The notes beneath the pieces were generated by a model. That model searched no databases. It was not told the origin of the DNA and saw nothing but the letters and a program-made list of their open reading frames with translations. Made by a program: the position numbers and the translations under genes. Source: Phascolomyces articulosus (Eukaryota; Mucoromycota; Mucoromycetes; Mucorales; Lichtheimiaceae). From it: a DNA stretch of 64,000 nt. Of this stretch, positions 10,826 to 22,856 are shown piece by piece (position 1 is the first letter of the stretch; each line of letters opens with the position of its first letter). The DNA lies in the NCBI GenBank assembly GCA_025677815.1, contig JAIXMP010000014.1, forward strand, positions 372,001-436,000. Reading direction: 5' to 3'.

Positions 10826-12824
10826 GATGATGTATTTAATATTGTATGAATTTATTGGGAAAAGAAGATGAGAATGATGTACCTGTGGTAATTTGATTTT
10901 TTTTTTTTTTTTTTTTACCTTTTTATATACTTTTTCCTTTTAGAAACTAAAGAGACAAGGGTAATATTCTCCTCAAGGTCAAAGGTGTATATGAGAGATG
11001 CACATATATACATATATAGAAGTGTATATCGAAAGAAGACCATCTTGCATAAAAAATGGTGTTGATTGTAACGGTGGAATGGAGATGCAAGGATGGAATG
11101 TACTGCATATTTTTTTAAGAAAAAAGATTTCTGCAATCTTACTGAGGAAATTAGTTTTCAGCAGGTTAGGTACTAGAAGTTGCTACAGTAAGAAAAGACG
11201 CTAAATAGTTTTTATATTTGGAAATTAAAAAAAAAAATCTGTTCTTTTCTTTTAGGTTGTTGCACCAGAAACTGTAAAAGATTTCCTGCTTGACGAAATA
11301 TAGTACAATATTATAGAAATGAAAGTGGTGTCACTTTTAAAGCAGAAAATATATAAGCGTTTGAGGGTCATCATGTTTTGAGCTTAGAAGAAGGAATAAA
11401 AATTATTATGCAAATTAATCCCCATTTCTTCATGCTGCCTATTTTATAAAGTATATACAATTATGTGCCATCAATGTTGTTAATAAGGTTTTATGTACAA
11501 ATTTTATCCTCTCTTTAATCTGTTGTTTCAAGAATAGAGTGCATTAACAAGTATAGCAAAATTAGTTGTTAGAAACTAAATTATGAATATACAGGAATGG
11601 TCCTGTGGCAATGGCAAGACTAAATAATATTGATCCAAATATATACATATTACAATAATACATTTTTATTGTTAAGTGGTAATGAAATGATGCACAGTAC
11701 TAGTACTACAATAAATTACTATCAATAAGATTGCTGATCAGCATAGTGCAAAATTTGTAGATATAAGAGATACACGTTGGCATGGATGAGTACATGTATG
11801 ACTGTAGTAGATAAACAGGATGATAAGAATGATATACATTTTATATGTACTTAAAGATAGAAGTGTATAGTTGGTATTAGTCAGTGTAGATGTTTCGTCA
11901 TTGATCCTTATTTAACGTATTTTTATAAAAAGATAGGAACCTTGTAAACTTATGTTTCCTCATCCAAAGATGAAATTAATATGGATTGATGTGAGGCTGT
12001 AATCTTTTTTGTAATGTTTTAATCCAAAAAGTGTTCGTCCTTCTTTCTCTCTCACGTTTTTTTGCAGTATTTTTTAGTCTACAATTTTTCGGAACAGACA
12101 CAAGTCGGATCTGCCCTATTATATCTTTTCGAGGCATATAAGACATTTATATTTTCAGGTTACAAGGTAAGAATAATATCTGGTCGTCTTTTTTTAAAAA
12201 AATTATAACTTTTTTAGTCAGCATTGTTTCTGAAGATACAAACCAAGTTTTAAAGTGACAAAGTGTCCCACTCTTTGTTTTTGATGATTTCTTACCATAT
12301 TTCAATTAAAAATATCGCTCTGCATAAACAAGGTATTTTACATACAGTATACATTGTCACGTGAAAGAATTTGAGGGCGCAATAACAAATAGTCCATTCC
12401 TAGTAGCTTTCATCAGATGACAGAAAATCGTTTTTATTATCGTTATAGGTACATACACACAGCTATCATTGATCATTTTGATCTTAAACAAAAAAGTTCT
12501 GTACTATTCTTACTATTTATTACATATTGTGAAAGAATATTGCTATGCTACATTCAATAAAATTTAATATTTATTCCCTATTGTCATGAGGCGATTATTT
12601 TTTTAGACGTAGAAACAAGTCACATATCATATGCGCAATGTAATATATGTGGTTATTACATACTATATATATATATATATAACCAAATTCCGTAAAAAAA
12701 GGTGCCAGCAAGCGAGAGTTCTATAATAATAAATAGCATATAGGTAGCTTTTTGGAAAAACGAATTGTCTTATAACAAGCTTCTGATGAAAAGAAGGCTA
12801 TCTTATCAAGTTTTTTTAAGCAAC
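10826..12824. other. AT-rich region with isolated exon-like scraps
   Basis: Mostly non-coding. Two pieces resemble orphan exons. At about 11257-11303, TTCTTTTAG is followed by an open frame reading VVAPETVKDFLLDEI and a TAG stop. The stretch 12068-12166 is listed separately. No continuous gene could be built from them. Confidence 0.4.
12068..12166 (+). other. Orphan exon-like segment with strong splice signals
   Basis: A 99-nt (33-codon) open segment is bounded by a strong acceptor (TTTTTTTGCAG) and a strong donor (AAG then GTAAGA). It reads YFLVYNFSEQTQVGS...FSGYK. A possible upstream exon starts at the ATG near 11952, and a possible short terminal exon follows a TTTTTTAG near 12219. No family is recognised. 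It may be a real small gene or a leftover of one. Confidence 0.25.
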
Positions 12825-12829
12825 TCAGC

Positions 12830-13830
12830 TACTCCACAAGCAAAACCTCAGATCTGAAGACAGCATGATACGCGTGGATAGATGGCAAGTTCGATGGTTT
12901 GGGTCAAGATCAGCAGCCGTGATTTGAAAAGAAAACAAGATACGTAAGCTGAACCACTGTCCGATATCGATCGCATAGTGGTCAAAGAGGAAATTCGAAA
13001 TATTACAACAGAAGTAAATAGCTTTGCCTCGAAGTGACAGTCGCGAAAAGAATTTATTTTCTTCTATGGATAAGCGCACAGAAGCATCTACGGCTTTCAA
13101 CTCAACGAGGAAGTTGAAGTCAGGAGACAATCATGGATCTGCCAACATACCCAGCGATGCGCAACTACCTGAAGCAGAACTTCGTTTACAACATGCGATA
13201 TTATATTTTGAATAAGGTTGACAAAAGTCAACCACTACCAAAATTTTATAACTTATTTTTTTCTATATATCTGAATATATATATATATATATATATTGGA
13301 ATATTCATAACATTGCTGTATATATAGTACTGAGTAATACTATAGGCTTCCATTGGTAAATCTGACTTGATTGATGAAAGAGTCTTTGAAACTAGACATG
13401 ATACTGGTATCGACACTTCAACAACAATGATGGAAACATCAACACTTGATTTGTTGCAAGGCATAAATCGATATGTATATGCTTTGTGTACGGTTTGATA
13501 GAACATAATGATAATAAATCAATAGATACTTCTGAAGAAGAAGACACAGTATCATCATCATCTCGCATCCACCTCAACGATCACCAACATCAGCATCAGC
13601 AGCAATCTATAAAAGAATTGCAGCAGCCAATGAAGCACAAGGGAAAACATATCAACTTCTCCACATTATCCACGAAACATAGAAAAAAAATGGGAGAGGA
13701 ACAAGGGGCTGGGGAAGGAAACCTCTGCAAAACGGTTTGCAAAAGATAAAAGATCAAGAAAAAGTTCGAGAGAAGAAAACGTACCGAAAACTTGCAACCA
13801 ATATCCGTTGGAGATTATAAAAATGCATTG
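12830..13830 (+). pseudogene. Degraded coding sequence, several frames, unknown family
   Basis: Coding-like pieces follow each other on the plus strand but in different frames and broken by stops. They include LHKQNLRSEDSMIRVDRW (from about 12831), EPLSDIDRIVVKEEIR (about 12950), MDKRTEASTAFNSTRKLK (13066), an exon-like segment after a TATAG acceptor at about 13346 (ERVFETRHDTGIDTSTTM), a Ser/His/Gln-rich frame at 13486-13749 and REENVPKTCNQYPLEI (to about 13830). Frames change at least three times. This pattern fits an inactivated multi-exon gene. I do not recognise the family. Confidence 0.4.
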
Positions 13831-14241
13831 AATGTATGTTTTGTTTCCTTGTTTCTTTTTATATAATTAAACGTTGATTCTAACTGTATTATTATCTATA
13901 TTGGAAATAATTCTATTCGAGGACGTACAAGAAGAGGAAACAAAAATGTTAAAGCGGCATTATTCTCTAACAAAAATGACTATGTAGTTACGCGTGATGA
14001 ACATATTAATCTGTCTATATTTGTTTTAAACGTGTATTAGCGCATTCGTACATAATAAGAAAAGGGAAAAAGAGTTATTTCCAATGGCGTGAAGTTTGGT
14101 TTAATTCCCCTCTGAATTGGGATCCTCATCACAGCACAAAGTCCATTCGTGACTCGATTTCCTTTCTGGAAGGCGGGGGGAGGCAGTGTTATGTCCTGCA
14201 AGTTTGATGTGTTTTTATAGTAGTTTGACCATATAAAAAAT

Positions 14242-14685
14242 ATGTTTGGCATTCTGTGTAAGTCATTTTTTTTAAATGCAAAAAATAATAACAACAACCT
14301 TGTAAGGTTGAAAAATTCCACTATTCCTTGATATTTACAATGAAACTCACGTAATTAGCCACAGTTACCCGAAATGCATTCTCCATGAATGCTCAACAAA
14401 TGCAAGTGCGTGGTATGGCCACCAAACTCAAGTCTCATTCAGGTGCAAAGAAAAGGTCCGTAATACAATGACAACTACTTATATAACATATGTAATTTTT
14501 TCCTAAACTCTATTTGAAATTATAGATTTTTCCCAACAAGCAATGGTAATTTTAAGCGATGGAAAGTTGGACTTCGCCATTTGAACTCTTCTTTATCTCC
14601 TGAACGAGTGAATCGTTTAAGTCGATCTGTCATTGTTAATCCAACACAAAGAAAGATGCTTCACAAAGTGTTGCCATACAAATAA
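14242..14685 (+). CDS. MRPL35: Mitochondrial large-subunit ribosomal protein bL35m (90 aa, 3 exons)
   Basis: Exons 14242-14257 (16 nt), 14359-14455 and 14526-14685, joined in phase. The product has a basic, Ser-rich presequence (MFGILSTVTRNAFSMNAQQM) ending near QVRGMA, a usual mitochondrial cleavage context. The bL35 core follows: KLKSHSGAKKR then FFPTSNGNFKRWK, a helical basic middle and the conserved end VNPTQRKMLHKVLPYK. It is a structural protein of the mitochondrial 54S/60S subunit, in the matrix. Bacterial L35 is about 65 aa; the extra N-terminal part fits targeting. The first coding exon is tiny and was found from the perfect GTAAGT donor and frame match; an alternative start at the in-frame ATG near 14385 would remove most of the presequence. 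Confidence 0.88.
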
Positions 14686-15982
14686 ACAAAAAAAAATATG
14701 TATATTTCCATGTTTTAGTGCCTGCGCTATGTATGTGTATATGTTGTGTAATTATTTTTTTCCATCATAAATATAATAAAATAGATTCGTATAGATATGC
14801 TTTACGTTAATAATATAAGGAGTTATTATTTTAATGTGTGGCTCATCATCATGGTCGTCGTCGTTATTAAAAAATGTGAAAAACTTCCACGAACCCATGT
14901 GAACAAAAAAAAAGTGTTTTGACAGCTTTCCTTTAGTAGAGGCAAAATTTTCTTCATAAAGTTTAGTGGCAATTATGAATATTATATGGGTAACCCACAA
15001 GGTTTTGATGATGGAGGATATTTTTATTAGAGAGAGAGTGTGGATTTTTATTATAAAAAAAAAGAAAGTTTATATTTTATCAAATTAGAGTAAAATTATA
15101 AAAACAGAGAGTATATAATTACGTATTAACATTTGCACGCGATAGTTCATTTCTGCTTTACGCTAATACCCAAATACACACACATTTTCTGCATTTTCGC
15201 TTATCAAGTACCCATCGCCGCTGAGCGCTAACTTGCACTATTTAGCTTTGTTCCAGATCCGCTAATGATACAATTAGGATCGCGCAAATGATAAGAGAGT
15301 GTATATAGAGGAAAAGAAGAAGAAGGGGAGAAGGAATAGGATTGGTGGTCCGACGCCTATTTTTTGATGCTGAATGATGTAGGTTTTTTTTTCTATAGAA
15401 TTATGGTAAACGTACGTATAAAATTAAACTTATTGATTTATTGAAACCATGGAAATAATTTAATTTTTTCTTAAGTACTGAATGGATGGGAACCTATTGA
15501 ATTAGTTACTGTTTTCAGTAACTAGTGGATGGTTTCTTAGCAATTAGTAGCACATAATATGTTAAAACAGGCCACACATCGATGAAAAAAAAGCATTTGT
15601 TATTGAGTTTACGGGAAAAAAAATCATATTATCCAAGATCGGAAAAGAAATGTAGTTTTGATTGGTTGATTAGAGTTATAAAATTTGACAGCGACGACAT
15701 TCATCGATAAACAACCGTTTTTGGTCAAGAACATATTGCTATGACGGCAACAACCCATGATTCTGAAACCCGCTTTTCGAGGGTAACTCTCCCAATCTCC
15801 TTCTCCCCCCGAAAATGATAGAACCCCTTTCATATATAAAGACGGAGGTTAACAATGAAAAAAAAATAAAGCGTTTATATATTTCTATAGATTACCACTA
15901 CCATTTACTATTACCATTATTATTACCTTTTATTCATTCTTCAACAGTAACAATCGATCACAAAACATTTAAATACTACAAC
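14686..15982. other. Intergenic region between bL35m and the F-box gene
   Basis: AT-rich with runs of A and T. The open frames here (for example 14752-15000 and 15624-15833 on the minus strand) lack protein-like composition. The segment 15815-15982 is open in frame with the F-box gene but contains no good start and is rich in Ile/Leu/Tyr, so it is treated as 5' leader. Confidence 0.45.
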
Positions 15983-16618
15983 ATGGATATCTCAATATTA
16001 CCTCCCGAAATCATTGTCTGTGTTCTTGAACATTTACCACTTGCAGACCTTGTTCGAGCAGAACGTACTTGTCGAATGATTCAAGCATTTTGTCATAGTG
16101 AAATCAATCGACGCATTATTTCAGGACCACTTAAAGACGACTGGGGCGTCTTGGTAAGTTTCTACTATAACTATTATTCTCGTTCAACTGCTTACTTTAT
16201 ATTTGATTTGTTTACTAATATACATATTACAATTCAACAGGTACACCTTGATCAAGCAACTGCTACAGCAACTCATTTCGATACTCGCACTAAAAAAGTC
16301 ACCTTTACTATCTCTATGCCACGACCTGTTCAAATTAAAACCATGTTTGATCACCGACGACAAGTTCAATGTTCCTTATTACGACGAAATCAATATTGTG
16401 AAGACTTTGTATTCACTGTCGAAAAAGGCATCATTGAAGGCTCTACCGTTGATATTTCAGCTGAAGGTGCAGCTCTTTGCGAAATAAATGCTGCAGTGAC
16501 CCGGCATGAAAAATTAATCAATAATAACAACAAAAAGTTCGTTCCACCATCACCTCACCTTTACTCTTTACAATTAACACAACTTCAAATACCATTATCA
16601 ACTATCGCTGCTCAGTAA
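15983..16618 (+). CDS. F-box protein (182 aa spliced, 2 exons)
   Basis: Exons 15983-16153 and 16241-16618. The intron has GTAAGT and TTCAACAG ends and is 87 nt, a multiple of three with no in-frame stop, so the frame stays open if it is retained (211 aa). The N-terminus is an F-box: ILPPEIIVCVLEHLPLADLV, then RAERTCRMIQAF (about residues 4-45), the helix bundle that binds Skp1 in SCF ubiquitin ligases. The remainder has no LRR, WD or Kelch repeats and is a conserved-looking beta-rich region plus an Asn-rich tail. The substrate is unknown. The start was chosen at the ATG directly before the F-box. Confidence 0.75.
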   Translation: MDISILPPEIIVCVLEHLPLADLVRAERTCRMIQAFCHSEINRRIISGPLKDDWGVLVSFYYNYYSRSTAYFIFDLFTNIHITIQQVHLDQATATATHFDTRTKKVTFTISMPRPVQIKTMFDHRRQVQCSLLRRNQYCEDFVFTVEKGIIEGSTVDISAEGAALCEINAAVTRHEKLINNNNKKFVPPSPHLYSLQLTQLQIPLSTIAAQ

Positions 16619-16879
16619 AGAAAAAAAAAAACTGCAAAACCCAGTCAAATTTTTTTCTGTTGATTAGAATATATATACCCCCAACAACAACTCTTTTTTC
16701 TTCATAAAAAAAATATTTTTATGCGTGGTTTGGGCTGGTTTACCTACCACAGCATTATCTCTCCTTCCTCTCATCTTGTATATTATCACCTCTTTCTCCT
16801 CAATTATTTTCTTCTTTGTTCACAATGATTTGAATTGTTATTTGCATATATAGTTTTTGATTTATACATATTACATAGT

Positions 16880-18902
16880 CTAATTTCTACCAAAGATATT
16901 AAGCATAATTTTACGGACGAACGATGATAAAACATCCGGTTCTTCTTGATAAAATGACTGTACAAAAAAATAAAAATAAAAAAATAGAAATTAGAACATG
17001 CATCAATAAATACATTTTTTTTTCATATATGCAAAAAAAAAAAAATTGATGCAACCCTATTTTTAATACTTACCATAATAATGGCCATAGCAAAACTAGT
17101 CATCATGACCTCGAAATGTTTAATGTGAATGATCCATTTACGTTGATAAAGGATTTGATAATAACTCTTAAGAGCAATAGGTAAACAATACATGGCCAAT
17201 TCACCACGACGTTTCTTTTCTTCTAAAAAGATGGAAGAGAAGGAACAAACGAAACCAAACAAGCCGTACAAATATTTGCTATTAAATGTAGTAACACCAT
17301 TGGAAACCAATTTACGATGCATACAGATTTGATATTGGTATAAAGTGACAAACAATCCCATAAAAGCACAACTTTTGGCTGTACCAAGTGCGGTTTTGGA
17401 TAACATGGATCCAGGTGTTTTGCTGAATTGTTTGAAACGGAAAATGAGCATAGGTACCAAATGGAGGGTACCATAAATGGGAAACATGGCTTGAACGACT
17501 TTGCTAAAACGTTCAATAGCTGTGGCATTACAACCATCTTTCCATGGATGAATGACTTCGCAAGGAACTACAGTGGGATGAGTTGGTAAGTTTTGAACGG
17601 TTTTGATAGCATGCTCAGTAGGTCGGAACTTTTGAATAGCGTGTAATGTTTCGTGAGCAGACATGGCATTGCCTCTAACATTTTTTTCATTGACTTGTAG
17701 CAGTTCGGCAGGTACTCGAGCTGTTTTGATCATGAAATCATAATAACCTGAAGCAAGTGTTGATGGTTGCATCTATATGAAAATTTTGATTGTCATCGTT
17801 CAATGCCAAATTATTCGTTTTCATCTTCCCCCCCCCACATTTTAGAACAATATACATTCACCGCCGCTTTTTTTCCTCTTCTCCGCTTGCTTGATTTTCT
17901 TTTTTCTATTTTTCATTTCTTCTCTTTTTCTTTTCCACTATCCTATTTTCACTGGATCATCAACGAAGGGAAACTTACAGTATAAGCATATAAGATCTCC
18001 ATACAAGCCAATCCAAATAGTAATGCATCACCATTTTTAAAGTATATAATATCGCGTGCTTTTCCTGCATTATAAGTTCCTTGAAGGGCTCTAAAGAAAG
18101 GAATAGACAGAATGAATTATTTATTTGTCAGCTTGTTTCTATTAATTTTTCCCTTGTGCTCTTCTCAGGGCAAAACAAGAATGTACTTTGTTGAAAGAAG
18201 AATCATAGAAGAATGTTTATACATATGGATAAAAAAAAAACTTACCGAACAAATAATTGTTGAGCAATATCCACACGTTTTTCTTGTTTCTCACATAAAA
18301 TAGCTAAACCTGCTACAGCACCAGCAACCAATCCATTAAGTCGATCTTCTTTATTACGATAGACTCGCATTCCATTATTCGTTAATTTCCATAGAAAAGC
18401 AAAAACACCAAACATGCTTCCAAATCGTATAGCTACTTCATTTTTAAGTGTTGCTGATAAAATATTCGATAATGCCGCTCTAAAAAAACATATAAAATAT
18501 ACAGAAATCAATTTACGTGGATTCGTATCGAATAGGGGAAAGTGTTGTTGTACGATAAAAAACAGTGATGGTGGTAGTGATGGTGGTGATATATACTTTT
18601 TTCGAATCACTCGTAACAAGTAAAAACATATATTGACACCGGCTCGGAGACCATAGGCCATGAGAAATGCTCCTGTTTTGATGATAATGACAATGGTGAT
18701 GATCAATATATATAAGAAGACAAATTCTACACATTATTATTAACATACTTGCTCCGCCTTTTACAGCATGGATAATGATTTCATTGGGTGTTTCTGGTCG
18801 TGGCCAGTCTTTTTTATTGACTTCTTTATAAGATGCAGGATTACGTTTTAATTTAGCTTTTAAACGGTCGTAAGACGATGATCTTTGATGTGGTTTAAGC
18901 AT
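16880..18902 (-). CDS. TMEM135-like multi-pass membrane protein (450 aa, 6 exons)
   Basis: Exons in order: 18902-18749, 18672-18597, 18479-18246, 18090-17979, 17772-17074 and 16957-16880, totalling 1353 nt. All introns are GT-AG and phases agree. The N-terminal half has Tim17/22-like Gly-rich membrane helices (LNGLVAGAVAGLAILCE; FRSMFG-type segment RFGSMFGVFAFL). The C-terminal half shows the TMEM135 pattern: HPWKDGCNATAIERFSK, FPIYGTLHLVPMLIF, then SCAFMGLFVTLYQYQIC and EKKRRGELAMYCLPIALKS. Animal TMEM135 is a mitochondrial and peroxisomal protein linked to organelle dynamics and lipid handling; fungal relatives are widespread and little studied. The length matches the family (about 450 aa). 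The join between exons 2 and 3 is the least certain. Confidence 0.85.
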
Positions 18903-20216
18903 GGATATAAAAGGTTATATGTTAATGATAATAATAATAAAAATAAACGAAAGAATGAGAAAAAGAAAGAAAGAAAGAAAGGGAAAGGGGAAAGAACAGA
19001 AAGAAAAAAGACAAAGTAGAAGATCAAAAAAAAAAAGTTCGCTTGTTCGTATCAAAAAGTAATCAATATAATGAAAATTGATCAATGCGTTCGATTTTCC
19101 AAGATTTGGTTGGTTGATTCTAACCCGCAATTTGGGGCAAAACTCATCGGTACTCTTATAAGAACGTGAATTTCATAAGCATGTGTTTTGTCTTTTTTAT
19201 ACAGATCTCTTTTTTTGATGATGAACCATCATTACAATTCAAACTTTTTTTTTCATAACTAGTTATTAGATAATGATAATAACTATAATTCAACAACGAC
19301 GAAAAAGCAACTTAATTTCTTTGTTCCTATCATTTTATATCATAAAGGAGCTGTTAATGGATAAAAAAACGAGGTACAATACCTTTTTTCTTATAAGCCC
19401 CCCCCTTTTACTTTCCTCTTCAGAGTTTGAATAGGGTTAAGAGTAAACATTTGATTGTTTTCAATCCATATTGTTGATACTATAACAAACAAGAGAAAGC
19501 TCTGGATTCAGGAACACTACAATACTTTTTGGATTTTATTTACATGTAACCCAGCTGATTCTTTTAGGAACGAGCCAGGTGATAAAACAGGTGATGATGA
19601 ACCATCTCTTGTGAACTTATCCATGGTTTGACAGGTTGATGGAATGTGTAATAGGATATCCTGGGTTAAATTAATTTCTTACATCAGGTCATCTTGTATA
19701 GTGACAGTATAGAAATGACGTATAAAGTTAGTTGCTGATGATGTGGCAAATCTGGTTGCATCTTACACTTACATGATACATTCAAAAATAAGATATATTC
19801 GATTTATTTTTTAACTTGCGTATTAAAAAAGATTCATGTGTGAACAAATCTCTTATAACACCAATAACAAAAACATTATGCAGTTATATAGAATCTTTAA
19901 GCATTTCAATATACAATTAGGTATCATATCCAACTATTATCTTCAATCAACATAGAGATCTACCTTTTTGTTCCGCAGATACAAACACCATCATCCTTAA
20001 TTAATAGTTAACTAAATAAAATGTTAAACACATAATACGCTGTGTTAATAATATTTTATATAGAACCTCCTCCCGTTCTATTACAGATTAGAATTTGTTT
20101 GTATATTTATTTATATATATTAACACGATAATCAGTTGTAATAATAAACAAGAAGAATAGCGAAGAAAAAAGGACAGGAGAAACTGGGAAGAAATAAAAA
20201 TATTAGAAGTATTCTT
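18903..20216. other. Intergenic region, no gene seen
   Basis: Contains the upstream region of the TMEM135-like gene and the 3' region of the RNase H-like gene. An A/G-rich microsatellite-like stretch (AAAGAAAG) lies at about 18950-19010. No supported coding sequence. Confidence 0.5.
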
Positions 20217-21862
20217 CTACTTTTTAATACCGAATATATTTTTCATCCAACTTAACCAACCCGTTTGATTATTATTATCGTCGTTTTGTTGCTGCTGTGT
20301 ACTCTCATGATCCATACTACGTGATAATGATTCTTCCGCTACTTTTGCCTTTTTGTATGTGTTGGAAGATCCTTCTTCCAAAATCTCATCCTCATCCTCT
20401 GTTCGTGAACGCTTATAACCATTCGATCGGGGTGTATCTTCTGCTTTTTCGATAACCACCGGTTCTTCATGAATGGGTTGAACATTATTTTCAGTCACTG
20501 CTTCTACAGATTCCATCGTCGTTGTAGCTTCTGGCACTTGATTATTGCCATAGTTCTCCTTCCCTCGGATAGGTTCTTCTTTTGTGGATGATGGTACATT
20601 TTCAACAGGTGGTGATGGTTTTTGGTCTACTTCAGGTTCCGCTAGTTTTGCATCTTTTTCGTGTGTTACTTGTGTTTGTTGTAGTGCTGGTGCATCTGTG
20701 GAAGCATCATGTGCCTCTTGTTTGGGTGATTGGCTCGTTTCCTGCTGCTTTGTTGATTTTGGTAAAATTGCTTCCAATTCCACTGGGCGTAGTTTCATTC
20801 TATACAGGTTTGGTGGTTGTTTTTTAATAAAAAAAAATTGATGCGAGATATGAGTTTATAACCAGTAATGAATTTTGAAAAATAAAATATGGAATGTACC
20901 TTTCTTGTTGAGCTTCAGCAGCAATTTTTATAGCAAGTTGACGTGTTTCTTCAATACCATCGGAACCTATAGGTCCAGCCTGTACAAATATAATTATACA
21001 AAATAAAGGGTCAATACTTCATATTTTACACTATCTGATCCCAAAATGGCCCATTCATTGATCCCCCATCCATATCTCATTTGATTTCTTTTTATAAATA
21101 TTGTACCCTTATTGCTTGAGTTTTGGCTGTTCGTTTTTGCAATAAAGCTCGAACCTCATCCATCAATGGTCCAACAATACGTTTACGTTTTTTCAAGGGT
21201 GCCTTTCTGGAATTGATGACTATAAAATATATGTTTATATTATTCATCCAAAGAAAAAGTAATATAAAAAACAGCAATAATAACAAATGATATACTTTAC
21301 AAGTGACGAGTTGTGAGTCTTTGGCACCGATATATAAAGGTTGATTTGTTGGAGAAACTTCAAGGATTGCCTTGGTTGCCTATATATTCCCAAATAAAAT
21401 CAGAAATATAATTATATATATAGATGAAACGAAAGAACAATAGGACACAAAAAAAAAAAGACTTACTGCCAACTCCATAAAAAAATTCACGTTCGCTTCA
21501 CCAGCATAACTACCCGATTGAACAGGGAAAACGTTATTCTTCCAAACGACAGCATAGCCTCCAACAGTAACATTTTCAAGGTCTTCATCTTCTGATACAT
21601 CTCGCACAATACCAATCACTGGTACATAGTCACCAAGAGCCTAAATAATATATTAGATAATATAGATTATTTAATATAAACCAAATTATATATCACAGTT
21701 TTCCAAGTCCCCTTTTTCTTTTCTTTCTTTTTTTTTTTCTTTTTTACTTTTATATCCAACCTTTGGACCGTTTTTTTCATTCTTGTTTGAATGTGATTCA
21801 GGTATTTTTTGCTCAATAGGAGAATGTTCCGGAGAACTTTGTTCATCAAAGTGAATATGCAT
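20217..21862 (-). CDS. Degenerate RNase H-fold protein with acidic disordered tail (376 aa, 6 exons)
   Basis: Exons in order: 21862-21761, 21640-21467, 21379-21301, 21219-21107, 20979-20900 and 20799-20217 (1131 nt). After a polar N-terminus, residues about 40-150 look like a type 1 RNase H fold: GGYAVVWKNN, then NFFMELAATKAIL (the E-helix) and YIGAKDSQLV (the DSQ strand). The first Asp of the usual TDGS motif and the late VKGH motif are not seen, so catalysis is doubtful. A basic KKRKR stretch could be a nuclear signal. The last exon is a long Glu/Gln/Ser/Thr-rich tail with a second basic patch and ends GWLSWMKNIFGIKK, possibly amphipathic. Exon 1 uses a GTTGGA donor. A 220-bp inverted-repeat block lies 128-350 bp upstream. 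Gene structure is fairly sure; the fold is inferred. Confidence 0.7.
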
Positions 21863-21989
21863 TGTTCTATATTGTTTTATATATATATATATATAAACAT
21901 CTGATTAAATTTGATCGACATGGAAACAATAAAAAAAAAAGGAATCCATTATTGTTTCAGAAGAAAAAAATAGATGGCATATATAAATA

Positions 21990-22210
21990 AAAAGAAAATT
22001 GATTTTACTCACTTGTTTATTAATTAAAAAAAAATCGTTTAAGACTTTTACAAAAAATAATAATAATAACGCGTTTTTTTTTTGTTTTCTGACAAGAAGA
22101 AAGAAAGAAAAAATCTGTTCAGACAAAGAGAATATAAAAAACGCATGACTGGTGGTAAAATATAAAAAAATCGGCCCCAGCGAATCGATATATGTACTCC
22201 TTTTTTTTTT
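21990..22210 (-). repeat. Inverted-repeat arm A (about 220 bp), partner at 25782-26000
   Basis: The reverse complement matches 25782-26000 over the whole length with one clear substitution (CTTAAACG against CTTTAACG) and four one-base differences in A/T run length. It sits in the upstream region of the RNase H-like gene, oriented with the GGAGTACATATATCG end away from the gene. It contains a pyrimidine tract ending TTCTTGTCAG and, about 80 bp further, AACAA followed by GTGAGT, resembling an acceptor and donor around a short untranslated exon. Confidence 0.95.
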
Positions 22211-22856
22211 AGCACACTTGAATTCAATAGCAATATGGGTATCAAAATAAACATCATTCTTTTTTCTTTGTATAGGTTATATATAAAATAGTATTTATCA
22301 AAGCTTTACTTTCTGTCTTAGTTGTTATTTGCTACACTTACTCTCATCAGAAGGTAACACAGAAGGTTTATAAATATTTATGAATAAATAAACCATCCAT
22401 GAAGCACTTTGTCTTATAAGTGAATTGTATTATTTCTAGATTATTAATATTCATATTCTAGCTACCATAAGCTACACTTCTTTTCTTTGAGAACTCTGGA
22501 AGGTTTTGACATACGCAAGAAACAATGGTGAGAAAAAGATAAAATTATTAAAGTAGGTGACTTTCCCTCATTACATTGAGATATGAGAAGAAGGTCTCAT
22601 TTATTTACAGTCAAATTGTTAGCAGCAAACGTAAAAACAATATAACCATATAATATCATCCTATGCTTATCCAAATCACTTTTGACTGGAGTGAGTTAAT
22701 GTATAGATATGTTTCTCAAATAGCAGACTATGTATTTTATGTGTCATAAGTTGGTTTTTATTGTATTGTTGTTATGACAAAAGGAAATGATATAAAGAGT
22801 TGCTAACAACTAAATGGTGACCAAACGTTTGATACTGTAGTTTTTAATTTTTATTC

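Noticed and set aside
17767..17985. Plus-strand frame inside the TMEM135-like gene
   Set aside because: It falls in the fourth intron of the minus-strand gene and is pyrimidine-rich low complexity.
18513..18706. Continuous reading of exons 1-2 or 2-3 of the TMEM135-like gene without splicing
   Set aside because: The unspliced frames end soon after the exon borders, and removal of GT-AG introns restores the family sequence.
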